NCBI GenBank assembly: GCA_945952425.1
Contig: CAMFIX010000068.1
Location: forward strand, 1-10,182
Direction of reading: 5' to 3'
DNA from: an uncultured Pseudorhodobacter sp.
GTDB lineage: Bacteria > Pseudomonadota > Alphaproteobacteria > Rhodobacterales > Rhodobacteraceae
DNA: 10,182 nt
The position numbers and the translations under genes are program-made. Positions 1 to 5,492 of the stretch are shown here, piece by piece (position 1 is the first letter of the stretch; each line of letters starts with the position of its first letter). The notes beneath the pieces were generated by a model. It was not told the DNA's origin. It ran no database searches and saw nothing but the letters and a program-made list of their open reading frames with translations.

Positions 1-588
1 GGCCTCGACATCCCCGAATGCGGGCTGGTGGCTATTCTGGACGCCGACAAGGAAGGGTTTCTCCGCTCGGAAACCTCCCTCATCCAGACCATCGGGCGGG
101 CCGCGCGCAACGCCGATGGCCGGGTCATCATGTATGCCGACCGCATCACCGGCAGCATGGAGCGCGCGCTGGCCGAGACCAACCGCCGCCGCGATAAGCA
201 GCACGCCTATAACCTGGAACACGGCATCACCCCGCAGACCGTGCGCAAAAACATCGAGGATGTGCTCGCCGGCGTCTGGCAGGGCGACACCGACCAGTCG
301 CGCATCACGACCAAGGTGGAAAAGGCGCAGGTCGGCCAGAACCTTGCCGCGCACCTGGATGCCCTGCGCGCCGCGATGCGCAAGGCGGCCGAAAACCTGG
401 AATTTGAAGAGGCCGCGCGGCTCCGCGACGAGGTCAAGCGGCTGGAGGCGGTGGAGCTTGCCGTCGCCGACGACCCGATGGCCCGGCAAAGCGCCATCGA
501 CGACGCCGTGGAGGAGGCGGTGTCGAAATCCGGGCGCTCCACGGCCGGGCGTGCGGGGCAAAGGGGGGGCAACAAAAGGCGGCGTTGA
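1..588 (+). CDS. uvrB: UvrABC excinuclease subunit B, C-terminal part (5' end outside window)
   Basis: UvrB is the DNA-damage-verifying helicase-like subunit of bacterial nucleotide excision repair. It is loaded by UvrA and then recruits the nuclease UvrC. Only the last 195 residues are present; the reading frame is open from base 1. The fragment opens with the end of helicase domain 2 (GLDIPECGLVAILDADKEGF, residues 1-20), followed by helicase motif VI (QTIGRAAR, about residues 29-36) and the YadB-like stretch typical of UvrB. Near residues 114-150 it has the UVR domain that binds UvrC (core NLEFEEAARLRDEVKRLE). The protein ends in a basic Arg/Lys/Gly-rich tail. The ATP-binding motif and beta-hairpin lie upstream of the window. 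Identification is secure from the sequence itself. It is a housekeeping gene and shows no functional link to the sugar locus. Confidence 0.97.
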   Translation, partial: GLDIPECGLVAILDADKEGFLRSETSLIQTIGRAARNADGRVIMYADRITGSMERALAETNRRRDKQHAYNLEHGITPQTVRKNIEDVLAGVWQGDTDQSRITTKVEKAQVGQNLAAHLDALRAAMRKAAENLEFEEAARLRDEVKRLEAVELAVADDPMARQSAIDDAVEEAVSKSGRSTAGRAGQRGGNKRRR

Positions 589-607
589 CGGCGCGCTGAT
601 GCGCCGT
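588..607 (+). terminator. Possible hairpin terminator after uvrB
   Basis: A perfect 7-bp inverted repeat (ACGGCGC at 588-594 and GCGCCGT at 601-607) with a 6-base loop begins at the last base of the uvrB stop codon. It could end or weaken uvrB transcription. No run of T follows, so it is not a classic intrinsic terminator. Hairpins without a T tract are common after genes in high-GC bacteria, so the role is a guess. Confidence 0.35.
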
Positions 608-647
608 TCACGCTGCATTCATGGTCCATGGGGCATGCTGCGGCCGA

Positions 648-676
648 TTGACCTGACGCCCCGAACCGGCGATTGT
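648..676 (+). promoter_or_regulatory. Candidate sigma-70 type promoter for the 696-1349 gene
   Basis: TTGACC (648-653) matches five of six bases of the -35 consensus. It is followed after exactly 17 bases by GATTGT (671-676), which keeps the important second A and last T of a -10 box. Transcription would start near 683, just ahead of the GGAGA ribosome-binding site at 686-690, giving a very short leader. The -10 match is weak, so this is a candidate only. Confidence 0.35.
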
Positions 677-695
677 TCGATAAACGGAGAATATC

Positions 696-1349
696 ATGAA
701 GAAATTCAAACGCACCCTCGCCGCGGTGGTCGGCATCGCCCTTCTGGCCCAGCCCGTGCTCGCCGATTGCGCCGCCCCGAAACTCGCCTCCGAAGCCCTG
801 CTCTGCCAGGCCGACCAGATCCGCGCCCGCCGCGCCGGGACGGTGATCGGCGGCGCGCTGGCCGGGGCGCTGATCGGCAATCTTCTGACCCAGGGCGGCG
901 GCGGCGACAAGACGCGGGCGACCGTGGCGGGCGCCTTGGCCGGTGGGCTCGCGGGCTATTGGCTGTCGGTTTCCAATGAAATCAAGGCGAAGAAGGCCTC
1001 GGACGCCGCCCGCGCCTCGGAAGTGAAGTCGCGCGCGGTGCGCGATGCCAAGGCGCAGAAGACCCAGGCCGCGGCCCTGAAATCCGAGCTGAAAGTGGCG
1101 CTCCTGCGCTCGCCCTCGACCAACGAAGACGCGAAAAAGCGCGAGGAGCACCTGGCCTCGATCGCCAAGGCCGCCCAGCTCGGCGCGCAAAACGCGCAGG
1201 ACAGCGGCAACGGCTATACCAATGTCGCGGCCGATTTGGGCTCGAGCTACGACGCCCGCCCGGGATTCGCCAGCACGGCGGCAAGCTACCAGGACATCAA
1301 GGCCAAGGCCTGCGCCGGCATGACCCGCCCGGGGAATTACTGCAGCTGA
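696..1349 (+). CDS. Secreted or envelope-associated glycine-zipper protein of unknown function
   Basis: I do not recognise a named family for this 217-residue protein. The start is supported by GGAGA five bases upstream of the ATG. Residues 1-23 form a signal peptide: KKFKR basic start, hydrophobic core, VLA before the likely cut at Asp24. The aspartate just before Cys25 argues against a lipobox. Residues about 48-90 hold two Gly/Ala-rich hydrophobic segments (GTVIGGALAGALIGNLL and ATVAGALAGGLAGYWL) joined by a TQGGGG turn, the pattern of glycine-zipper membrane domains. Residues 93-165 are rich in Ala, Lys and Glu and should be helical or coiled-coil. The tail is Ser/Gly/Tyr-rich. Four cysteines (25, 37, 206, 216) lie in two pairs near the ends and could form disulphides in the periplasm. 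A role in the cell envelope is likely; anything more would be invention. Confidence 0.85.
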   Translation: MKKFKRTLAAVVGIALLAQPVLADCAAPKLASEALLCQADQIRARRAGTVIGGALAGALIGNLLTQGGGGDKTRATVAGALAGGLAGYWLSVSNEIKAKKASDAARASEVKSRAVRDAKAQKTQAAALKSELKVALLRSPSTNEDAKKREEHLASIAKAAQLGAQNAQDSGNGYTNVAADLGSSYDARPGFASTAASYQDIKAKACAGMTRPGNYCS

Positions 1350-1371
1350 GCGGCGCCGGGCCGAACGCGGC

Positions 1372-1402
1372 GGTCCCTGGCCTCATCATGGCCGGGGCGA
1401 CC
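1372..1402 (+). terminator. Possible terminator hairpin after the glycine-zipper gene
   Basis: CCCTGGCC (1375-1382) pairs with GGCCGGGG (1390-1397) across a 7-base loop, with one G-T pair. The stem can be extended by GGT/ACC (1372-1374 and 1400-1402) across a 2-base bulge. It starts 22 bases after the stop codon, where a terminator would be expected. There is no T tract. The rest of the 148-base gap before the next gene shows nothing else I can name. Confidence 0.4.
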
Positions 1403-1497
1403 GGCATCGGCGTGTGCGAACCGGCGAAGGTGCATCCTCGCCCCTGCCCTTGCGTTCTGCCCCCCGAACCGCCATCTCTTGCCAAACAGGAGATGCC

Positions 1498-1692
1498 ATG
1501 GCCCGCCGACCCTTTCTGGACCCCGACCACCCGATGTTCGCGCGCGCCTGGGTGCGCTGGGTGGTCTCGGTCGCGCCGATCCTCTGGGCCGGGTTCGAAT
1601 TCCTGCGCGGCGATCCGTTCTGGGGCGTGCTTTTCCTCGCCGCCGGGGTCTATGCGCTGTGGATGCTGATCCTGAACCGCAAACAGCCCTAG
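1498..1692 (+). CDS. Small two-helix inner-membrane protein of unknown function
   Basis: A 64-residue protein. I place the start at ATG 1498 because AGGAG lies at 1488-1492, five bases upstream. The frame is open further upstream, but that stretch reads as non-protein-like sequence. The N-terminus (MARRPFLDPDHPMFARAWVR) is polar and is followed by two hydrophobic segments at about residues 20-36 and 41-59, ending in a short basic tail (NRKQP). The pattern DPDHPMF-ARAWVRW, then two helices separated by RGDPFWG, resembles short hypothetical proteins I recall from Rhodobacteraceae, but I cannot assign a function. Its TAG stop lies inside the palindrome CTAG, which also carries the stop of the opposing lipoprotein gene, so the two genes overlap by four bases tail to tail. 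Confidence 0.8.
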   Translation: MARRPFLDPDHPMFARAWVRWVVSVAPILWAGFEFLRGDPFWGVLFLAAGVYALWMLILNRKQP

Positions 1693-1979
1693 CTTTTGCA
1701 CGCGGTCAGCCGACCCCGCATCTCGCCGCTGTCGCCGCTTTCGACCCGGGGGGTGCAGCCGGTGACCTGCGCCACCACCTGCAGCATGGTGGCCTTGACC
1801 GCCCCCTGCTCCGCCCGCGGCGCATAGCCGTGGCGGACGATCTCGAACGCGCCATCCTTGCGCCAGACCGTGTAGTCATGCCCACCGACCGTCACCCGCT
1901 GCGACGGGGCGCCGGTCATCTGCCAGGCGGGGGAGGCGTCGCAAGCGGCAAGCGCCAGGAGGAAAACGAGGTATCGCAT
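1689..1979 (-). CDS. Small predicted lipoprotein of unknown function
   Basis: A 96-residue protein read from ATG at 1979. The N-terminus MRYLVFLLALAAC ends in a lipobox (LAAC) with the lipidated cysteine at residue 13, so the mature protein should be a membrane-anchored periplasmic lipoprotein. The residue after the cysteine is Asp, the inner-membrane retention signal in enterics; whether that rule holds here is unknown. The mature part contains VTVGGHDYTVWRKDGAFEIVRHGY and two further cysteines (75 and 94) that could pair. It resembles small Rhodobacteraceae hypotheticals, with no known function. The start is chosen for its ideal lipoprotein signal; an in-frame ATG at 2009 would add ten residues ahead of the signal and looks worse. 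A CAGGG seven bases upstream is a modest ribosome-binding site and lies inside a hairpin. A CtrA-type box is just upstream. Confidence 0.75.
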   Translation of the reverse strand: MRYLVFLLALAACDASPAWQMTGAPSQRVTVGGHDYTVWRKDGAFEIVRHGYAPRAEQGAVKATMLQVVAQVTGCTPRVESGDSGEMRGRLTACKS

Positions 1980-1984
1980 CCCGC

Positions 1985-2004
1985 AACCCTGCCGCAACAG
2001 GGTT
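1985..2004 (-). promoter_or_regulatory. Hairpin over the lipoprotein ribosome-binding site; may also end lacI-type transcript
   Basis: AACCCTG (1985-1991) and CAGGGTT (1998-2004) form a perfect 7-bp stem with a 6-base loop. Read on the minus strand, it follows the regulator gene's stop (2024) by about 20 bases and ends five bases before the lipoprotein ATG. Its 3' arm contains CAGGG, the only purine-rich stretch suitably placed as a Shine-Dalgarno sequence. It could therefore act as a weak terminator for the regulator transcript, as a structure limiting read-through translation of the lipoprotein, or both. Confidence 0.45.
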
Positions 2005-2018
2005 AACATCCGGTTAAC
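2003..2018. promoter_or_regulatory. CtrA-type binding box (TTAA-N7-TTAAC)
   Basis: The plus strand reads TTAACATCCGGTTAAC, an exact match to the TTAA-N7-TTAAC consensus of the alphaproteobacterial response regulator CtrA. Because both halves are GTTAAC, the reverse strand also fits the consensus. It lies in the 44-base gap between the regulator gene and the lipoprotein gene, 24-39 bases upstream of the lipoprotein ATG. CtrA often binds over or next to the -35 region, which here would put the transcript start at or very near the ATG. The match is seen directly; that CtrA binds here is inference. Confidence 0.55.
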
Positions 2019-2023
2019 TCGCC

Positions 2024-3034
2024 TCAGGCCGAGCCGCGCAGCATCAGCCGCGGCGCGATCAGCCGGTGCTCGGCCACCGTGCGCCCGCCGATCCGCGACA
2101 ACAGCGCCTCTGCTGCCATCCGCCCCATCCGCCGCCCATCCTGATCGACCGAGGCGAGATCGACCATCGGCAAGGCCGCGACCGGCGAGTTGTCGTAGCC
2201 GACGATGGCCACATCCTCCGGCACTCGCAGCCCCAGCCGAAAGGCCAGCGCGCGCAAGGGGATCGCATCCAGGTCCGACCAGCAGAACAGGGCCCGGGGC
2301 CGGTCGGGCGCGGTCAGCACGGCCATCAACTCGGCCTCGCGCGGCTGGTCGGATTGCGGCACCCGGATCACCCGCGGCTCCAGCCCCGCCGCGGCCATCT
2401 CGGCCCGGAACCCCAGCTCGCGCTGCGGCGAGACATCCGCCGCATGCCGCGCATCCCATTCCATCGCCAGCATCGCAATGTCGCGATGCCCCCGTGCCAA
2501 GAGCGCCCGCACCACCATCCGCGCCCCCTCGCGGTCGTCGGAGTTGACCGTGTCAAAACTCTCGGCGGTGGGCTCGTGATGGCCGACGACGACCGTGGGG
2601 ATCTGCCGGGCATAGCGGTCCAGCGTCTCGCCGCCGATCTGGCTGGCCACCAGGATCAGCCCGTCCATCCGGTTGTCGATCATCTGCTCGATCAACTGCG
2701 CCTCACGCCTTGTATGCGCGGCGCCGACCCCCACCATGACCTTGTAGCCCGCGGCATCCGTCACCCCCTCGATCCCGTGATAGACCGAAGGCAGGAACGG
2801 GTTGGCGATTTCCACCAGCAGCACGCCCAGGGTGAAGGTCTGCCCCCGCATCCCCCGCGCCGCGACCGAAGGCCGATAGCCCAGCTTGCCGATCGAGGCC
2901 TCGACCTTGGCGCGCAACCCGTCCGACACGCCGTAAGCGTTGCGCAAGACCTTCGAGACCGCCGCCACCGAGACGCCCGCATCCGCCGCCACCGTGCGGA
3001 TCGTCACCCGCGCATCCTTGCCGCCATCCGCCAT
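2024..3034 (-). CDS. LacI-family transcriptional regulator of the rhamnoside locus
   Basis: A 336-residue sugar-responsive DNA-binding protein, normal length for the family. I choose ATG 3034 because AGGAG (3041-3045) lies six bases upstream and the N-terminus then runs straight into the DNA-binding domain. The open frame continues 36 codons upstream, but across the operator region. Residues 10-58 form the LacI helix-turn-helix (VTIRTVAADAGVSVAAVSKVL). Residues 53-64 form the hinge helix (YRPSVAARGMRG), in which Met62 occupies the position of the usual leucine that inserts into the operator centre. Residues about 66-336 are the periplasmic-binding-protein-like effector domain, with VNSDDREGARMVV (163-175), FCWSDLDAIPLRAL (250-263) and VGYDNSPVA (278-286) as ligand-pocket and dimer landmarks. 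It is transcribed away from the rhamnosidase-transporter operon, so repression of that operon and of itself is the likely role. The effector is probably rhamnose or a rhamnoside; this is inferred from context. Confidence 0.93.
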   Translation of the reverse strand: MADGGKDARVTIRTVAADAGVSVAAVSKVLRNAYGVSDGLRAKVEASIGKLGYRPSVAARGMRGQTFTLGVLLVEIANPFLPSVYHGIEGVTDAAGYKVMVGVGAAHTRREAQLIEQMIDNRMDGLILVASQIGGETLDRYARQIPTVVVGHHEPTAESFDTVNSDDREGARMVVRALLARGHRDIAMLAMEWDARHAADVSPQRELGFRAEMAAAGLEPRVIRVPQSDQPREAELMAVLTAPDRPRALFCWSDLDAIPLRALAFRLGLRVPEDVAIVGYDNSPVAALPMVDLASVDQDGRRMGRMAAEALLSRIGGRTVAEHRLIAPRLMLRGSA

Positions 3035-3053
3035 TCCGGTCTCCTGTCGCGCC

Positions 3054-3081
3054 ACCTTAACAAAAAACAGTTGCAAGGCAA
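3054..3081 (-). promoter_or_regulatory. Weak candidate promoter for the LacI-type regulator
   Basis: On the minus strand TTGCCT (3081-3076) and TAAGGT (3059-3054) are separated by 16 bases. Both are partial matches to sigma-70 boxes. Transcription would begin near 3047, right at the AGGAG of the regulator gene. The alternative plus-strand pair TTGCAA (3071-3076) and TAGAAT (3091-3096) has good hexamers, but its 14-base spacing is too short for an ordinary promoter; it could need an activator or may be chance. I cannot fix the operon promoter from the sequence. Confidence 0.2.
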
Positions 3082-3102
3082 ACGGGTTCGTAGAATGATT
3101 GA

Positions 3103-3118
3103 CGTATAACGGTATACG
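3103..3118. promoter_or_regulatory. Predicted LacI-family operator
   Basis: CGTATAACGGTATACG is a 16-bp inverted repeat with perfect 6-bp arms (CGTATA/TATACG) and an even-spaced centre on CG, the layout usual for LacI-family operators. It sits in the 128-base gap between the divergent regulator gene (start 3034) and the rhamnosidase gene (start 3163), 45 bases ahead of the latter. It overlaps TATAAC and TATACG stretches that could serve as -10 boxes, so binding would block the operon promoter. It is the only good palindrome of this kind I found in the gap. Confidence 0.7.
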
Positions 3119-3162
3119 AAGCGCCGGAGGGGCGATTCGCATACCCTAGGGAGGATGTCGGA

Positions 3163-5439
3163 ATGGACCTTCAGGGTCAGGCGCAGAACCGTTCTGCGGG
3201 CGATAAAGCTTTGTCTTCGTTCAATTTCACCGCCGAGATGGTCGCACCGGCCTGCGATCCGGGCACCGGCGGGGCGGGCACGTTCGTCGCCCGCGACTTC
3301 ACGCTGGACAAGGTGCCCGCGGGCGCCGTTTTGCACTTGACGGCGCAGGGGCTTTACCGCGCTTTCCTGAACGGCAAACGGGTGGGGCAAGACCTCTTGA
3401 CCCCCGCCTGGACCTGCTATGACGACCGGCTGGCCTATCAAAGCTATGACGTCTCGGACCTTTTGCAGCCCGGCGCGAACCGGCTGGAGATCTGGCTGGG
3501 CGATGGCTGGTATCGCTCGCGGCTGATGTGGGCCTTGAACCCGATCCCGAACACCTGGGGCGACCGGATCGGCGCCATGGCGGAACTGGTGGCCGGGGGC
3601 ACGATCCTGAAGACGGACGCCAGCTGGCGCTCGGGCTTCACGCCGGTGACGGGCAACGGGATTTACCACGGCGAGGACCATGACGCGCGGATCGTGCCGG
3701 TCGAGAGCGCCGGGGTCGAGGTTCTGCCCCGCCCCGCCCGGCTGGTCCCGCACGAGACCGCCCCGGTCGTCGAACTGCCCCCCCATGCGCCGGTCGATCA
3801 CTGGACCGATGGCGGCGAGATCTATGACTTCGGCCAGAATTGCGGCGCCTATGCGCGGATCACGGTTCGCGGCCCGGCGGGGGCGACGGTGCGGGTGGAG
3901 TTCTCGGAAGTGCTAGGCCCCAACCGGGCGTTCGACAACCGCAACTACCGCTCGGCCCGGGCCGAGCAGCGTTATACTTTGGCGGGCGGGGAAGAAACCT
4001 GGGCGCCGATGTTTACCTTTTTCGGCTTCCGCTATGCCCGGGTGACGCTGGAAGGCGCCGAACTTGTGAAGATCGAACAAGTCCCGGTCACCTCGGTTCC
4101 AAAGGCCGCCGGGGGGTTCACCTGCGGCGTTCCGGCGGTCAATCGGCTGGTGGAAAACACCATCTGGTCGCAAAGGTCCAACTTCATCGAGATCCCGACC
4201 GACTGCCCGCAGCGCGACGAGCGGCTGGGCTGGACAGGCGACGCCCAGGTCTTTGCCGGCACCGCCTGCTGGCTGGCCGACAGCCAGTCTTTCCTGACCA
4301 AATACCTGCGCGACGTGCGCCACGACCAGCGCCCGAACGGCGCCGTCCCGCATTTCAGCCCCGACCCCACGCGCCTGCACCCGATCGACGGGCGCGGCGA
4401 CTGGGCGGGCTCCACCGGCTGGGGCGATGCCATCGTCATCATCCCCTGGCAGCTTTACCTGCATTACGGCGACAAATCCGTGCTGGAAGAGAATTTCCCG
4501 GCGATGGAGAAATGGCTCGACTACCTCTGGAGCATCTCGAACGGGCCGATCATCCGCCCGCCCGCGACCTGGGGCGCGCATGGCTTCACTTTCGGCGACT
4601 GGCTGCAGCCGGTGGGCGACAATAGGAAGCCCCGGCCGACCGTGGCCGACGACTGCGCGGCGACTTTGTATCACTATATCTCCACCGACCTTGCGGCGAA
4701 AATCGCGGGCCTGATCGGCCGCGACCCCGCGCCGCTGCAAGCCCGCGCCGCGGCGATCAAGGCGGCCTTCGCTCGCGAATACTTCTCGCCCTCGGGCCGG
4801 ATCGCGCATAACGACCAGACGTCGTGGAGCCTCGCCTTCCTCTATGGCCTTGTTCCGGAAGACTATTACGAACAAGGCAAGGCCTATTTCCGCGCCGTGG
4901 TCGAGGATGCCGACGGGCTGATCGGCACGGGCTTCATCGGCACGCCCGCCCTGCTTCCGGCGCTGACCATGCACGGGATGGCCGATGTCGCCGAGAAAAT
5001 CTTCCTGAACCGCAAGGTGCCGGGCTGGCTGTATCAGGTCGAGCGCGGCGCGACCTCGATCTGGGAGCGCTGGGACGCTTTGGGCGAGGATGGCACGATC
5101 TACGACCCCGACATGAACAGCTATAACCACTATGCCTATGGCGCGGTGTGCCAATGGCTGTTCGAGGGCGTGGCAGGCGTGCAGCCCGAACCCGGCTTCG
5201 ACACCGTGACGCTCAACCCCCTGATCTTGCCCGCCCTTTCGCCGGTGGCCGCCTGGCACGACTGCCGCCACGGCCGGATCGAGGCGGGGTGGAGCCTGGA
5301 GGGCAAGAGCGTCACCTATACCGTGACCCTGCCGCCGGGCACCAAGGGCCGCCTCGGCCGCCCCGTCGATACCGTGAACGGCCAGCCGCCGCAGGGCGAC
5401 CTGTCCCCCGGCACCCACACGATCACGTTCCAGATTTGA
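3163..5439 (+). CDS. Alpha-L-rhamnosidase, glycoside hydrolase family 78, cytoplasmic
   Basis: This enzyme hydrolyses terminal alpha-L-rhamnose from oligosaccharides or glycosides by the inverting GH78 mechanism. At 758 residues it is toward the short side for the family. AGGGAGG (3148-3154) lies eight bases before ATG 3163. There is no signal peptide or membrane segment, so it should act in the cytoplasm. Domain order is that of GH78. An N-terminal beta-sandwich includes GLYRAFLNGKRVG near residue 63 and LGDGWYR at 112-118. A second beta-sandwich runs from YDFGQNCGAYARI (221) to about 296. The (alpha/alpha)6 catalytic barrel spans about 305-650, followed by a C-terminal beta domain. The hallmark DCPQRDERLGWTGD spans 347-360, with Glu353 the likely general acid and Asp347 and Asp360 as substrate contacts. 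Glu635 in SIWERWD fits the catalytic base. It is the first gene of the operon, downstream of the predicted operator. The exact substrate (plant flavonoid rhamnoside, pectin fragment or bacterial glycan) cannot be read from the sequence. Confidence 0.93.
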   Translation: MDLQGQAQNRSAGDKALSSFNFTAEMVAPACDPGTGGAGTFVARDFTLDKVPAGAVLHLTAQGLYRAFLNGKRVGQDLLTPAWTCYDDRLAYQSYDVSDLLQPGANRLEIWLGDGWYRSRLMWALNPIPNTWGDRIGAMAELVAGGTILKTDASWRSGFTPVTGNGIYHGEDHDARIVPVESAGVEVLPRPARLVPHETAPVVELPPHAPVDHWTDGGEIYDFGQNCGAYARITVRGPAGATVRVEFSEVLGPNRAFDNRNYRSARAEQRYTLAGGEETWAPMFTFFGFRYARVTLEGAELVKIEQVPVTSVPKAAGGFTCGVPAVNRLVENTIWSQRSNFIEIPTDCPQRDERLGWTGDAQVFAGTACWLADSQSFLTKYLRDVRHDQRPNGAVPHFSPDPTRLHPIDGRGDWAGSTGWGDAIVIIPWQLYLHYGDKSVLEENFPAMEKWLDYLWSISNGPIIRPPATWGAHGFTFGDWLQPVGDNRKPRPTVADDCAATLYHYISTDLAAKIAGLIGRDPAPLQARAAAIKAAFAREYFSPSGRIAHNDQTSWSLAFLYGLVPEDYYEQGKAYFRAVVEDADGLIGTGFIGTPALLPALTMHGMADVAEKIFLNRKVPGWLYQVERGATSIWERWDALGEDGTIYDPDMNSYNHYAYGAVCQWLFEGVAGVQPEPGFDTVTLNPLILPALSPVAAWHDCRHGRIEAGWSLEGKSVTYTVTLPPGTKGRLGRPVDTVNGQPPQGDLSPGTHTITFQI

Positions 5440-5444
5440 CGACC

Positions 5445-5461
5445 CCGGGCGCAAAGCCCGG
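5445..5461 (+). other. Intercistronic hairpin between rhamnosidase and binding-protein genes
   Basis: CCGGGC (5445-5450) and GCCCGG (5456-5461) form a perfect 6-bp stem with a GCAAA loop, five bases after the rhamnosidase stop. No T run follows. Because the next gene has a strong ribosome-binding site and clearly belongs to the same locus, a role in message processing or stability seems more likely than full termination. Confidence 0.4.
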
Positions 5462-5492
5462 CCATAAAACCCGGTCCAATGGAGGAGAGACC

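Noticed and set aside
116..979. Plus-strand open frame spanning uvrB and the next gene in another frame
   Set aside because: Arg/Pro/Ala-rich shadow translation; both overlapping genes have strong independent evidence.
3071..3096. TTGCAA and TAGAAT as the operon promoter
   Set aside because: The hexamers are attractive, but the 14-base spacing is too short for a standard sigma-70 promoter, so I did not list it as a feature.
3035..3142. N-terminal extension of the LacI-type regulator to base 3142
   Set aside because: The 36 added residues run through the operator region and do not resemble family members. ATG 3034 has a well-placed AGGAG and leads straight into the helix-turn-helix.
3155..3340. 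ATG at 3155 as an alternative start or small upstream gene
   Set aside because: It directly abuts AGGGAGG with no spacing, is out of frame with the rhamnosidase and gives an Arg-rich sequence. ATG 3163 has proper spacing and leads into the GH78 N-terminal domain.
3913..5454. Minus-strand open frame of 513 codons opposite the rhamnosidase gene
   Set aside because: No domain or start signal; it mirrors the coding bias of the GH78 gene, which has clear catalytic motifs.
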